Positions 38,118 through 47,730 are shown, counted from the first letter of the stretch. The stretch is DNA of 64,000 bases from Paenibacillus pini JCM 16418 (GCF_000576305.1 NZ_BAVZ01000005.1:186001-250000), one strand, 5' to 3'. Numbers and translations: made by a program. Notes: generated by a model from the letters alone, not told the origin.

Positions 38118-39629
38118 ATGCCAAAGCCCAATATTTTACTTATTACAAGCGATCAGCAGCATTGGGACACCATCGGTGCATTTAACCCGGAAATATCAAC
38201 GCCTCATTTGGATCGTCTAGTTAAAGAGGGGGCTACATTTACTAGAGCGTACTGTCCTAATTCGACCTGCACGCCTTCACGATCATCGATCATTACGGGC
38301 AAGTATCCAAGCCAGCATGGTGCATGGACGCTAGGAACAAAGCTGCCAGAAGAAGAAGTAACCGTCGGCGATTTATTGCAGGAACAAGGCTATCGGACGG
38401 CTCTGATAGGGAAAGCACATTTTCAGCCTATCTTCACCAAGGAACCATACACGACGCTGGAGGGGCGCGATCAGCTTCATAATTTTGAATTTTGGCGTGA
38501 TTTTCATGGTCCATTTTATGGCTTCGAGCATGTTGAACTGCTGCGAAATCATACTAATGAATATTTAGTAGGCCAGCATTACGCGCTTTGGATGGAAGAA
38601 AGAGGCTGTGAGAATTGGCGAGATTATTATTCGGCTCCGACCGGTACGATGGATGAATCCATACAATTCTCATGGCCGATCCCTGAAGAAGTTCATTACA
38701 ATACATGGATTGCCGAGCGGTCTAATCAGCTTATGGAGAAGTATAGCGGGGAGGAAGAACCATTTATGCTATGGGCCAGCTTTCCGGATCCACATCCTCC
38801 TTATCTGGTACCAGAGCCGTGGGCAAGTATGTATGATCCTGATCATTTGACGGTGCCACAGATTGTGCCGGGTGAGCATGATCATAATCCACCGCATTTT
38901 CAAATGACCCAGCAAAGAAATCCTGACTTTTCAGAATATAAAGAAACTGGCTACGGTATTCACGGTTATCATTCACATCTGGGCATGACGGAAGAGGAGC
39001 ATCGGAAAGCGGTGGCTACATATTATGGGATGATCAGCTTTATGGATGAAGCGATTGGCAGCATTCTAAATAAACTGGATGAACTCGGAATTGCTGATCA
39101 TACCATTATCGTATTTACGACAGATCACGGGCATCTGTTCGGCCAGCACGGCATGATGTTCAAGGGCGGCTTTCATTATGAAGACTTGCTGCGTCTTCCT
39201 TTCATCGTGAGATACCCAGGACAAACGCCTGCCGGCGTGGTCTCAGATTCCATTCAGTCGCTGGTTGATTTGGCTCCGACTTTTCTTAGATTCGCAGGTG
39301 CCATCCCGCCTCATGACATGACAGGCGTGGACCAGTCCGAAGTATGGCTTGCTCCGGAGAAGTCCGTCCGCGATCATGCAATTTGCGAATTCCGGCATGA
39401 ACCGACTACGATTCATCAGAAAACCTATGTGGGTCATCGTTATAAAATTACGGTCTATTACAACCAAACCTATGGGGAACTGTTCGATTTAGAGGAGGAT
39501 CCGCAAGAGATTCATAACCTATGGGATCAGGCAGAATGTCAGTCTTTGAAAATGGAGCTGCTGATGAAGTATATATGGGCGGAACTGGGGAAGGAATCGA
39601 TGCCCATGCCGCGCGTATCCCATGCGTGA
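38118..39629 (+). CDS. Sulfatase (type I), second copy
   Basis: This 503-residue sulfatase is only distantly similar to the one at 30.7 kb. It has ITSDQQHWDTIG at the N-terminus (metal ligands), the catalytic motif NSTCTPSRSSIITG with the formylglycine cysteine, and a later TTDHGHLFGQHG block. It resembles choline-sulfatase or phosphonate-monoester-hydrolase-type enzymes; the substrate is unknown. The ATG follows AAAGGATGAAATGCT. Divergent from an AraC regulator, it is probably induced separately from the first sulfatase. Confidence 0.88.
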   Translation: MPKPNILLITSDQQHWDTIGAFNPEISTPHLDRLVKEGATFTRAYCPNSTCTPSRSSIITGKYPSQHGAWTLGTKLPEEEVTVGDLLQEQGYRTALIGKAHFQPIFTKEPYTTLEGRDQLHNFEFWRDFHGPFYGFEHVELLRNHTNEYLVGQHYALWMEERGCENWRDYYSAPTGTMDESIQFSWPIPEEVHYNTWIAERSNQLMEKYSGEEEPFMLWASFPDPHPPYLVPEPWASMYDPDHLTVPQIVPGEHDHNPPHFQMTQQRNPDFSEYKETGYGIHGYHSHLGMTEEEHRKAVATYYGMISFMDEAIGSILNKLDELGIADHTIIVFTTDHGHLFGQHGMMFKGGFHYEDLLRLPFIVRYPGQTPAGVVSDSIQSLVDLAPTFLRFAGAIPPHDMTGVDQSEVWLAPEKSVRDHAICEFRHEPTTIHQKTYVGHRYKITVYYNQTYGELFDLEEDPQEIHNLWDQAECQSLKMELLMKYIWAELGKESMPMPRVSHA

Positions 39630-39651
39630 GCATCAGAGTTGATCATCATGC

Positions 39652-39673
39652 GCCCCATACGCATGTATGGGGC
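39652..39673. terminator. Perfect hairpin after second sulfatase
   Basis: GCCCCATAC and GTATGGGGC pair perfectly around GCAT, 23 bases after the sulfatase stop. There is no T run, so it may be an RNA-stabilising hairpin or a factor-dependent terminator rather than a classical intrinsic one. Confidence 0.45.
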
Positions 39674-39880
39674 ATGCCGTGTATACACTGTGGCCTAAAT
39701 GTCAGTTTTCCGCCGTCCTAGTTGCAGATGAATCCTGGTTTGCTGCATCTGCATGCCCGAAGGCGGTAAGGAAAAATGTACATTCATCCTTCAGCTTGTC
39801 ATGCTAGTCTGCATAATGTGACCAAGTCCCTCATAGACATGTATCATCAATTCAAAACAAGTGCTAAAGGGGATGATGTC

Positions 39881-40984
39881 ATGCGCCGGATATCATGGGT
39901 TCTCGCCATGATCTTGTGCGTTACTGTGGTGTTAGCAGGATGCGGCAAGAAGGATGCTACTGCTGTGGTCAAGGATTTAAATGATGTGGCCGATACACTT
40001 CAGAGTAAGCAAGGATCGTACAAAGGTTCAGGCACGATGACGCTGTACACAGGCGAAAAGCCGCAGGATTATCAGGTGGAAGTATGGTACCAGAACCCGT
40101 CTTATTACCGGATCAGTTTAGCGAATGCTCAAAAGGACGTTAAACAAATCGTCCTGCGTAATGATGAAGGAGTTTTCGTACTAACGCCGAGCCTCAATAA
40201 GAGCTTCCGTTTCCAAAGTGATTGGCCGGATAATCAGGGGCAGGTTTACTTGTATCAGACTCTGGTACGGGGAATTCTGAGTGATAATACTCGTCAGTTT
40301 GTTAACGACAAGGATAGCTATGTCTTTGATGTTGCTGCTAATTATCACAGTCCATCTCTTGTACGGCAGAAAATTTGGCTTAATAAAGATAACTATGCAC
40401 CTAAACAGGTTCAAGTGTCTGATTCCGAGGCTCATGTCGTGGTTGAAGTGAAGTTTACACAATTTGATTTTGACGCTAAGTTCGATAAGGATTCCTTCGA
40501 TATGAAGCGTAATATGTCGGCAATGAACGATTCTTCCATCGGCACGGTTGCTCAAGTGGATGAGAACGGAAATTTAATAGATGTTGATGGAATGGCAACA
40601 GGCGATGATGATTCTACAGATACTCCAGTTACCAAAGAATTAGGGGATTTCGGTCTCATTATTCCTGACTATGTTCCCGCAGGAGTGAAGGTTAAAGATA
40701 CGAATAAACTAGAAAACAGCTCGAATCACACAGCGCTATTACGGTATGATGGTACATACCAATATACAATTATGGAATCCCGTCCGCTGGACCGGGCCGT
40801 ATCCCTCACTTCCGGTACCGTGGTGGATTTAGGGTTTACGGCAGGGCTGTTAACTGGTGATGAACAACAGACGTTAACATGGATGAATGATCAGGGTGTA
40901 GAGTTCCGAATTACGAGCGCAAATCTCCCAGTTAGTGAAATGTCGCAAATTGCCGCGTCTTTAGAGGCACAATCGGGTAAATAA
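39881..40984 (+). CDS. YdcC/LolA-like sporulation-associated lipoprotein
   Basis: The 367-residue lipoprotein (lipobox LAGC at residues 16-19) has a LolA-like beta fold (YKGSGTMTLYTGEKPQDYQVEVWYQNP in pieces). A C-terminal extension after residue 235 resembles DUF4367-type domains (FGLIIPDYVPAGVKV). Position directly upstream of alr, ndoAI and ndoA is the same as that of ydcC in Bacillus subtilis, a gene linked to sporulation. ATG 39881 follows AAAGGGGATGATGTC; the longer frame starting at 39776 lacks a signal-like start. Confidence 0.82.
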   Translation: MRRISWVLAMILCVTVVLAGCGKKDATAVVKDLNDVADTLQSKQGSYKGSGTMTLYTGEKPQDYQVEVWYQNPSYYRISLANAQKDVKQIVLRNDEGVFVLTPSLNKSFRFQSDWPDNQGQVYLYQTLVRGILSDNTRQFVNDKDSYVFDVAANYHSPSLVRQKIWLNKDNYAPKQVQVSDSEAHVVVEVKFTQFDFDAKFDKDSFDMKRNMSAMNDSSIGTVAQVDENGNLIDVDGMATGDDDSTDTPVTKELGDFGLIIPDYVPAGVKVKDTNKLENSSNHTALLRYDGTYQYTIMESRPLDRAVSLTSGTVVDLGFTAGLLTGDEQQTLTWMNDQGVEFRITSANLPVSEMSQIAASLEAQSGK

Positions 40985-41182
40985 CATAAAGTAGGCGGAA
41001 CCCTGAGTTGTTAGAGCTATTTTCCCTCTACCATTTCAGGGATTCGTCTATTCTTTATTTCAAAGCTGTGGTACGGGAAACATGCTCAAATCCGATCGGT
41101 TGTGGTTCATTGACAGTGGCTCTCTTGAACATTACGATTAGTTTAACAATGTAGTGTTAAAACTTAGAGAAGGTGACTGTAA

Positions 41183-42415
41183 TTGCAAGGACAATATAGA
41201 CCTACAACTGTAGAAGTGAACTTAGATCATTTACGCGCCAATTACGAAGCATTTCGCCAAGCATTGCCTACAGACATGAAGCTACTTGCTTGTGTCAAAG
41301 CCGATGCGTATGGACATGGTGCGGTTGAAGTGGCGCGTGAGATGGAGAGAGCTGGAGCAGATTATTTGAGCGTAGCATTTCTAGATGAAGCAATAGAGCT
41401 TCGAGAAGCTGGATTGAAGATGCCGATACTCGTACTGGGATATACACCGCCAGAAGGGGTTCAAGCAGCTAGAGATTATAATGTGACGCTCACATTATTC
41501 AGTTTGGATGTGCTCCAAGCCATCAAGGAGCTTCCATTTCAGGATGATCTACTGCCACTCAAGGTTCATATCAAAATTGATAGCGGAATGGGCAGACTGG
41601 GGCTATTTCCAGGACAGGATGCCATTTCATTTATCATGGAGGCTCTTTCATTACCACAAATTCAGGTCGAAGGCATGTTTACTCATTTTGCCAAAGCAGA
41701 TGAACAAGATAAAAGCTATACACTGATGCAGTTCCAGCGTTTTCAGGATGTGGTGGTTGCACTGGGGGAGAAAGGATACACCCTCCCTATAATACATACG
41801 GGCAACAGTGCTGCTGCAATTGATACACCTCAGCTTTCGTTTAACATGGTTCGTGTAGGCATTAGTCTATATGGTCTATATCCATCGGATGAGGTAAATC
41901 GACAGACCGTGGAATTAACCCCGGTCTTGACGCTGAAGACACAGGTTGTATTTGTCAAAACGCTTCCACCAAACTCGGGCATCAGCTACGGTACGCGGTA
42001 TATAACTGAGCATGACGAAGTCATTGCTACCCTGCCGATTGGTTACGCTGACGGTTATTCCCGAATGTTGAGTGGTAAAGCGGAGGTACTGATTCGCGGC
42101 CACCGCGTTCCTGTTGTTGGAACCATCTGCATGGACCAGTGTATGGTTACGCTACAATCTTTTGCTGAAGAGGCAGAAGAAATTAAAGCAGGTGAGGAGG
42201 TTGTGCTCATCGGTCAGCAGTCTGGCGCACAAATTACGGCAGATGAGCTGGCTTCTCAGCTAGGTACGATTCACTACGAAGTGATCTGCATGATAGCTCA
42301 CCGAGTACCGCGTCTGTATATCAAAGACAGTTCTTTATATACTCGGGTAAATCCACTGATTCACTCAAAACATTGCCCTGTACCAGACCAGAATATTGAT
42401 TTATATGAGGATTGA
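41183..42415 (+). CDS. alr: Alanine racemase
   Basis: This PLP enzyme of 410 residues interconverts L- and D-alanine for peptidoglycan. The PLP lysine is in CVKADAYGHGA near residue 40, and other family blocks are KIDSGMGRLG and TLPIGYADGYSR. A tyrosine in GISYGTRY contributes to the second catalytic site. The TTG start follows AAGGTGA. It lies in the conserved Firmicute order with the LolA-like lipoprotein and the ndoAI-ndoA toxin-antitoxin pair. Confidence 0.95.
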   Translation: MQGQYRPTTVEVNLDHLRANYEAFRQALPTDMKLLACVKADAYGHGAVEVAREMERAGADYLSVAFLDEAIELREAGLKMPILVLGYTPPEGVQAARDYNVTLTLFSLDVLQAIKELPFQDDLLPLKVHIKIDSGMGRLGLFPGQDAISFIMEALSLPQIQVEGMFTHFAKADEQDKSYTLMQFQRFQDVVVALGEKGYTLPIIHTGNSAAAIDTPQLSFNMVRVGISLYGLYPSDEVNRQTVELTPVLTLKTQVVFVKTLPPNSGISYGTRYITEHDEVIATLPIGYADGYSRMLSGKAEVLIRGHRVPVVGTICMDQCMVTLQSFAEEAEEIKAGEEVVLIGQQSGAQITADELASQLGTIHYEVICMIAHRVPRLYIKDSSLYTRVNPLIHSKHCPVPDQNIDLYED

Positions 42416-42587
42416 AGGAATATGAGACCAGAGTCACGAATATAGGTTGTGACGAGATAGTCTATACGTAAAGGCCGACATTAGTTTATAATGAATGCAG
42501 CATACCTGATATATCTTCGGCATATATATTCCTTTGTATAAATTTCCTTGAATAAAGTTATACTGGTGCACAGGGTGAGAAGGTATT

Positions 42588-42887
42588 GTGGGGGTGGAAG
42601 AGAAGGTGGCTAATATGCAGAATACCAAAAGAATAATGATCAGCTTGCCGGATCATCTTTTGCAGGAAGTGGATGGAATCGTTGCCATGGAGAATTCTAA
42701 CCGCAGTGAATTAATCAGGCAAGCCATGAAACTGTATTTGACTGAACGGAAGAAGCGTTATATTCGGGAGTCCATGCAGCGTGGCTATATGGAAATGGCC
42801 AAAATCAATTTGACTATGGCCTCTGAAGCCTTTCACGCGGAAGAAGATGCAGACAGCACTCTTGGCCGCTTAGTGAGCGGGGTGTAA
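42588..42887 (+). CDS. ndoAI: MazE-type antitoxin (EndoAI)
   Basis: This ribbon-helix-helix antitoxin of up to 99 residues has an N-terminal DNA-binding motif (KRIMISLPDHLLQEVDGIVA, then SNRSELIRQAMKLYL) and an acidic C-terminus that blocks the toxin. It overlaps nothing but ends three bases before ndoA, so expression is coupled. The start is ambiguous: GTG 42588 follows GAGAAGG. GTG 42606 and ATG 42615 (after AGAAGGTGG) are also reasonable. Confidence 0.88.
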   Translation: MGVEEKVANMQNTKRIMISLPDHLLQEVDGIVAMENSNRSELIRQAMKLYLTERKKRYIRESMQRGYMEMAKINLTMASEAFHAEEDADSTLGRLVSGV

Positions 42888-42890
42888 ACA

Positions 42891-43241
42891 TTGATCGTAA
42901 AACGCGGAGACGTCTTTTTTGCGGATCTTTCACCCGTTGTCGGTTCTGAACAAGGTGGAGTAAGACCCGTTCTGGTGATCCAGAATGATATTGGTAACCG
43001 ATTCAGCCCAACCGTTATTGTGGCGGCGATTACCGCGCAAATTCAGAAGGCTAAGCTGCCTACGCATGTTGAAATTGATGCAGCTTCGCATGGATTTGAC
43101 CGGGACTCCGTTATTTTGCTGGAGCAAATTCGCACCATTGATAAACAAAGGCTAACGGATAAGATTACCCATCTTGATGAAGAAACGATGAAAAAGGTGG
43201 ATGACTCGCTCCAAATTAGTCTGAGCTTAATTGATTTTTGA
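42891..43241 (+). CDS. ndoA: MazF-type endoribonuclease toxin (EndoA)
   Basis: This 116-residue MazF/PemK endoribonuclease begins [23 protein letters not shown] and contains [10 protein letters not shown] and the later [14 protein letters not shown], which include the catalytic arginine and threonine region. In Bacillus it cuts RNA at UACAU. It starts with TTG, and the antitoxin precedes it. A terminator follows. Confidence 0.95.
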   Translation: MIVKRGDVFFADLSPVVGSEQGGVRPVLVIQNDIGNRFSPTVIVAAITAQIQKAKLPTHVEIDAASHGFDRDSVILLEQIRTIDKQRLTDKITHLDEETMKKVDDSLQISLSLIDF

Positions 43242-43269
43242 ACTTGAGTATACGAAGTACTAAATCATG

Positions 43270-43297
43270 AAGGCGTGCCCTATGGGTACGCCTTTTT
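43270..43297 (+). terminator. Terminator after ndoA
   Basis: AAGGCGTGCCC pairs with GGGTACGCCTT (one G-T pair) around TAT, followed by TTTTT. Confidence 0.88.
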
Positions 43298-43517
43298 GAG
43301 GTGCAGCGAGACGGTAAAACGGGTTCATGAAAATGATGCCAAAACTTGCCCGCTGGAAATGTAGCTCAAAGTTTGTGATAATAGGAAGGAAACGATGATT
43401 ACAAATTTGTAATGCTTACATGCAGTTTCTCCAATCCATTTAAATATTAACTGTAATGACAAACGTCTTTTCATACATCGGAATATACATAATTACTTTC
43501 AGGAAGAGGGATTTGAA

Positions 43518-45731
43518 ATGGCTGAATTAGAACAAGTTACGCAGCAGAATGCAGAAGAATTGAAAGCGAAGGAACAAGAGCGAATTGTAGGACAGATTGC
43601 TAAGGAGTTACAAATATCTCTGAAGCAAATTCGTACAACGGTAGGTCTGCTGGATGAGGGGAATACGATTCCTTTTATCGCACGTTATCGTAAGGAAATG
43701 ACTGGCGAACTAGATGAGAATCAGCTACGCGATATTGAAGAACGGACGACTTACCTACGTAATTTAGAAGAACGTAAGCGTGAAGTCATCCGCATTATTG
43801 ATGAACAAGGGAAGCTGACGGGTGAACTAAAGTCCTCCATTGAACAAGCAGTGAAGCTACAGGAAGTTGAAGACCTGTACCGGCCTTATCGGCAAAAGCG
43901 TAAAACTCGTGCTAGTGTTGCCAAAGAGAAGGGACTCGAGCCGCTTGCAGAGTGGATTCGTGAACAACCTAAACAGGGAGACGTTAAGCTAGAGGCAGCG
44001 AAATATGTGGATGAAGGCAAGGGTGTAGAATCAGCGGACGATGCGATCGCTGGGGCTATGGATATTTTGGCAGAAAGTATTGCAGATGAAGCAACGATTC
44101 GTTCATGGGTACGTCGATATACTATGGATCATGGCATGCTCACTTCAGAAGCGAAGGATGCTGAACAAGAGACCGTGTATGAAAATTATTATAAATATAG
44201 TGAACTCGCTAAGAAAATGCCGCCTCACCGTATATTAGCGATCAACCGCGGCGAACGGGAAAATATATTGAAGGTAGGACTAGATGTTCAGTCTGAGCCT
44301 GTCCACAACTATATGATGCGAAATATCGTTAAAGGCCCATCAGTCGTTCGCGATGTATTAAACGCGGTGATTGAGGATTCCTATAAACGCCTAATTGCGC
44401 CTTCCATTGAACGGGAAATTCGGGCAGAGCTAACGGAAAAGGGAGAAAATCAGGCCATCTCGATCTTCTCAGGCAATTTGCGTAGCCTACTGCTCCAACC
44501 ACCTGTTAAGGGACGCCGTGTATTAGGAGTAGACCCAGCTTACCGCACGGGTTGTAAGTTAGCCGTTGTAGATGATACGAGTAAACTATTGGAGGTTGCG
44601 GTGACTTACCCAACACCTCCGAATAACAAACGTAAAGAAGCTGCTGAAATTTTCCGTAATCTAATCACTAAATATGAGATCCAGTTGATTGTGATTGGTA
44701 ACGGTACCGCTTCCCGCGAAACAGAACAGTTTGTGGCAGAGGTGATCGCGGACTTGAACCAACCTGATTTGGCATATTTGATCGTTAATGAAGCTGGCGC
44801 AAGCGTATATTCCGCATCCAAACTTGCACAGCAGGAATTCCCTGAACTTGACGTGGCTGAGCGTAGTGCTGTTTCGATTGCTCGCCGAGTGCAAGATCCG
44901 CTGGCAGAACTCGTAAAGATTGAGCCAAAAGCGATTGGTGTCGGTCAATATCAACATGACGTATCCCAGAAACATCTGGACGAGAGTCTTAAAGCGGTCG
45001 TTGAATCGGCAGTTAACCATGTTGGGGTAGATGTAAATACAGCTTCTCCGTCCTTGCTTTCATATGTAGCGGGTGTCAATGCAACAACAGCGAAGAATAT
45101 TGTGAAATACCGCGACGAGAACGGCAAATTTAGTAACCGTAAACAGCTCCAGAGTGTGCCACGCTTAGGTGCGAAGACGTACGAGCAATGTATTGGTTTC
45201 ATGCGGATATCCGAAAGTGATAACCCGCTGGACAAGACTCCTATTCACCCGGAATCTTACAAGGTTGTAGACCGACTATTTAAGGAGCTGAGTGTGAAAC
45301 TTGATAAGCTGGGAAGTCAGGAGCTTTCAGTACTTCTAGAGAATCAAGAGGTAGAGAGCTTGGCGACCAAGCTTGATGTAGGTGTGCCTACGCTTCGTGA
45401 TATTTTGGAAAGCTTGCAGCGCCCGGGACGTGATCCACGTGAGGAATTGCCACTTCCGATTTTCCGCACGGATGTGCTTAAGATTGAAGATTTGGCTTCA
45501 GGAATGGAATTACAGGGAACGGTTCGCAATGTTATCGACTTTGGTGCTTTTGTAGATATCGGTATTAAAAGCGATGGGCTTGTCCATATTTCGCAGCTCA
45601 GTCATGGATTTGTGAAGCATCCGATGGATGTCGTATCCGTTGGAGATACAGTGACCGTATGGGTGCTGAACGTAGATTTGAAAAAAGGTCGTGTGGGTCT
45701 GACGATGCGGAATCCTCATCAAGAGGAATAG
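43518..45731 (+). CDS. tex: Tex-family RNA-binding transcription accessory protein
   Basis: This 737-residue cytoplasmic nucleic-acid-binding protein contains a Tex N-terminal domain (IPFIARYRKEMTG), a YqgF-like RNase H fold (VLGVDPAYRTGCKLAVVDDTS in pieces), helix-hairpin-helix motifs (VNTASPSLLSYVAGVN) and a C-terminal S1 domain (GTVRNVIDFGAFVDIG) ending near residue 730. Length is normal. In Bacillus the homologue is ydcI. It is a single gene with a strong terminator. Confidence 0.95.
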   Translation: MAELEQVTQQNAEELKAKEQERIVGQIAKELQISLKQIRTTVGLLDEGNTIPFIARYRKEMTGELDENQLRDIEERTTYLRNLEERKREVIRIIDEQGKLTGELKSSIEQAVKLQEVEDLYRPYRQKRKTRASVAKEKGLEPLAEWIREQPKQGDVKLEAAKYVDEGKGVESADDAIAGAMDILAESIADEATIRSWVRRYTMDHGMLTSEAKDAEQETVYENYYKYSELAKKMPPHRILAINRGERENILKVGLDVQSEPVHNYMMRNIVKGPSVVRDVLNAVIEDSYKRLIAPSIEREIRAELTEKGENQAISIFSGNLRSLLLQPPVKGRRVLGVDPAYRTGCKLAVVDDTSKLLEVAVTYPTPPNNKRKEAAEIFRNLITKYEIQLIVIGNGTASRETEQFVAEVIADLNQPDLAYLIVNEAGASVYSASKLAQQEFPELDVAERSAVSIARRVQDPLAELVKIEPKAIGVGQYQHDVSQKHLDESLKAVVESAVNHVGVDVNTASPSLLSYVAGVNATTAKNIVKYRDENGKFSNRKQLQSVPRLGAKTYEQCIGFMRISESDNPLDKTPIHPESYKVVDRLFKELSVKLDKLGSQELSVLLENQEVESLATKLDVGVPTLRDILESLQRPGRDPREELPLPIFRTDVLKIEDLASGMELQGTVRNVIDFGAFVDIGIKSDGLVHISQLSHGFVKHPMDVVSVGDTVTVWVLNVDLKKGRVGLTMRNPHQEE

Positions 45732-45758
45732 TTGCTCTATATTTGATATGAATACATG

Positions 45759-45800
45759 AAGAGACCCAGCCGTTCCTTGTTAGAAGGGCTGGGTCTCTTG
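45759..45800 (+). terminator. Terminator after tex
   Basis: GAGACCCAGCC pairs perfectly with GGCTGGGTCTC and is followed by a short T-rich tail. Confidence 0.8.
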
Positions 45801-45844
45801 ATCCGTTCGTTATACCGTAAATCCTAGTGGATGATTAACAAGGA

Positions 45845-45976
45845 CTATTGGGCGTCACTGTTATGTTCTTGTGGTGCATTACGGTAAAAATACCAACATT
45901 CGTTGAGCAGTTTAATTTGGCGTCTGTCTTTCTTGTGGAACGCCTTCATCAACTGACTGCAAAGCCATTGCGGCAA
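45845..45976 (-). CDS. cmpA: Cortex morphogenetic protein CmpA
   Basis: A 43-residue frame starts with TTG after AGGAGG and reads MPQWLCSQLMKAFHKKDRRQ followed by a KLLNECWYFYR block. This is the conserved CmpA pattern. In Bacillus subtilis the small protein acts in quality control of spore coat and cortex assembly, targeting SpoIVA for degradation with ClpXP. Its location beside tex and the SprT-family gene matches the Bacillus order. A longer overlapping frame (45912-46250) is a shadow. Confidence 0.88.
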   Translation of the reverse strand: MPQWLCSQLMKAFHKKDRRQIKLLNECWYFYRNAPQEHNSDAQ

Positions 45977-46059
45977 GGGCGATCGCCTCCTCTTGCATTC
46001 CATCATTAAGAATAGCATATGGGGAGAAGGCCCTATGAGTGCAGGTACGACATGACATT

Positions 46060-46410
46060 CTATTCCATTTCTTCTTCATACCACTGTTCAAGCTGTGCCT
46101 GAAGGGCACGGATCTCAGTAAGAAGTGAAATGAGTGGATAGTTATTTTCATCAATGGATGCAAAAGATTGCTCGAGCGTATTAATGTAATGAAGACCGTG
46201 TTGAATAGTATATTGCTCCTGTAACAAATCCAGTTGATCACATTCAGCAATAGCCAGTGGCAACTGTGGAATGGATTGAGCTGTTAGTTTATTGATTTCT
46301 TTGTTGAGTCTTAAATTTAGTGCGCTGAGCTGGTAAGCGTAGTCAGCAGGCATTTCTACAAACTGTAACTGATCCTGCTGTTGCAGGATTACATATCTCA
46401 TCTTAGACAT
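46060..46410 (-). CDS. Conserved hypothetical protein
   Basis: The 116-residue acidic, helical protein starts MSKMRYVILQQ and has no signal peptide or membrane segment. It contains the pattern MPADYAYQLSALNLRLNKEI, then two helical stretches ending QLEQWYEEEME. ATG 46410 follows AGGAGA; an ATG seven codons upstream would overlap that site. It lies upstream of cmpA on the same strand (83 bases apart) and is divergent from the SprT-family gene. It is not assigned to a functional family. Confidence 0.72.
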   Translation of the reverse strand: MSKMRYVILQQQDQLQFVEMPADYAYQLSALNLRLNKEINKLTAQSIPQLPLAIAECDQLDLLQEQYTIQHGLHYINTLEQSFASIDENNYPLISLLTEIRALQAQLEQWYEEEME

Positions 46411-46546
46411 CAGATGTAAATCTCCTTCCATATGTTGTATTCTACTTGTCAGTGTAGCTTATGCTGAAGTTAGAATTCAAGCCTATAAGAAGGGGAGCTG
46501 ATGTGTAAGTATCGGCGACCTGCGAAAATGTAAGAAGGAGTTGTTT

Positions 46547-47035
46547 ATGGAATCCATGACCAATGATGAGTTACAGGTATGGATGGAGCAGATTTCTTTA
46601 TCTAACTTCGGCATTCCTTTCAGGCATCAGGCCTCATTCAATGCAAGATTGTCGTCTACAGGTGGGCGTTATTTTATGAAAAGCCACAATATTGAAATTA
46701 ATCCTCATCAGCTACATATTCATGGTAAGGAGGAAGTGGAAAAGATCATCAAGCATGAGTTATGCCATTATCATCTTCATATCGCTGGAAGAGGGTACAA
46801 GCATCGTGATCCGGAGTTTAAGCAACTCCTTCAATCGGTAGGAGGTAGTCGCTTTTGTCAATCCTTGCCTCAGACTAGGCAGCGAAAGGTCCAACCATAT
46901 CGCTATAGGCTTATTTGCCAAAGCTGTAACCTTGAATTTTTGCGAAAACGAAAAATAGACCCCAAACGATATCGCTGCGGAAGATGTGGTGGGAAATTAC
47001 GTATACAAATACTTGACTCATTCGATAAATCATGA
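46547..47035 (+). CDS. SprT-family zinc metalloprotease-like protein
   Basis: This 162-residue SprT/YdcK-like protein has the zinc metalloprotease motif IIKHELCHYHLHIAG (HExxH-like, here HELCH) near residue 62. A C-terminal zinc ribbon has CQSC near residue 125 and CGRCGG near 145. The ATG at 46547 follows AAGGAG at six bases. The position before a tRNA cluster matches ydcK in Bacillus. The substrate is not known for bacterial members. Confidence 0.88.
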   Translation: MESMTNDELQVWMEQISLSNFGIPFRHQASFNARLSSTGGRYFMKSHNIEINPHQLHIHGKEEVEKIIKHELCHYHLHIAGRGYKHRDPEFKQLLQSVGGSRFCQSLPQTRQRKVQPYRYRLICQSCNLEFLRKRKIDPKRYRCGRCGGKLRIQILDSFDKS

Positions 47036-47066
47036 TAAATTATTGAGAGTTACCATTTTATAATGT

Positions 47067-47142
47067 TCCCTGATAGCTCAGTTGGTAGAGCACTCGACTG
47101 TTAATCGAGTTGTCACAGGTTCGAGTCCTGTTCGGGGAGCCA
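47067..47142 (+). tRNA. tRNA-Asn (GTT)
   Basis: A cloverleaf is visible: acceptor TCCCTGA/TCGGGGA, discriminator G, encoded CCA, T arm ACAGG-TTCGAGT-CCTGT and anticodon GTT in CTGTTAATC. It is the first of five tRNA genes. Confidence 0.96.
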
Positions 47143-47151
47143 TTTCTTTTT

Positions 47152-47240
47152 GGAGAGATACCCAAGTGGCTATAAGGGGACCCTCTGCTAAGGGGTTAGA
47201 CTGCGTAAGTGGTGCGAGGGTTCGAATCCCTCTCTCTCCG
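47152..47240 (+). tRNA. tRNA-Ser (GCT)
   Basis: Acceptor GGAGAGA/TCTCTCC with discriminator G, a long variable arm typical of serine tRNA, T arm GAGGG-TTCGAAT-CCCTC and anticodon GCT (CTGCTAA). CCA is not encoded. Confidence 0.95.
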
Positions 47241-47420
47241 TTTGTAATTACTGAATGCATAACTCTCTGGCTACATTGTAGCTGAGGGAGTTTTTTATTG
47301 GCATTGCATCTGAAGAAAGCTTAGAGAGTCATGCTTTAATGAATTTTGAAAAAAAACTTGCCAGTCGTTCAGGTTTTTGTTATACTCAATCTTGTCGTCA
47401 CAAAGAGACAACATTATTAT

Positions 47421-47495
47421 GGCCCGTTGGTCAAGGGGTTAAGACACCTCCCTTTCACGGAGGTAACATGGGTTCGAATCCCATACGGGTCACCA
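47421..47495 (+). tRNA. tRNA-Glu (TTC)
   Basis: Acceptor GGCCCGT/ACGGGTC, discriminator A and encoded CCA. Anticodon TTC in CCTTTCACGG; T loop TTCGAAT. Confidence 0.96.
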
Positions 47496-47534
47496 TCTTC
47501 TTATGAATGGCAGACATCATTGAAGAGTCAGCGA

Positions 47535-47610
47535 GAGCCATTAGCTCAGTTGGTAGAGCACCTGACTTTTAATCAGGGTGTCGAAGGTTCGAATCCTTCA
47601 TGGCTCACCA
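47535..47610 (+). tRNA. tRNA-Lys (TTT)
   Basis: Acceptor GAGCCAT/ATGGCTC, discriminator A and encoded CCA. Anticodon TTT in GACTTTTAATC. Confidence 0.96.
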
Positions 47611-47642
47611 TTTTTAACTTTATAGTATGATCCCTTATACAT

Positions 47643-47725
47643 GCGGTAGTGGTGGAATGGCAGACACGCTATCTTGAGGGGGTAGTGGGTGTATACCCGT
47701 GGAGGTTCGAGTCCTCTCTACCGCA
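47643..47725 (+). tRNA. tRNA-Leu (GAG), copy 1
   Basis: Acceptor GCGGTAG/CTACCGC, discriminator A, CCA not encoded. Variable arm GGGTGTATACCC and anticodon GAG (TCTTGAGGG). It differs from copy 2 at 56185 by one G after the variable arm (CCCGTGGAGG here, CCCGTGGGAGG there); this copy matches the usual Bacillus form. Confidence 0.95.
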
Positions 47726-47730
47726 TAAAT

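Noticed and set aside
45912-46250. 112-residue minus-strand frame beside cmpA
   Set aside because: It overlaps both cmpA and the 116-residue conserved gene in a different frame and has no ribosome binding site or recognisable domain.
47082-47630. Reading frames across the tRNA cluster
   Set aside because: They are translations of tRNA genes on both strands, a common false-positive pattern.
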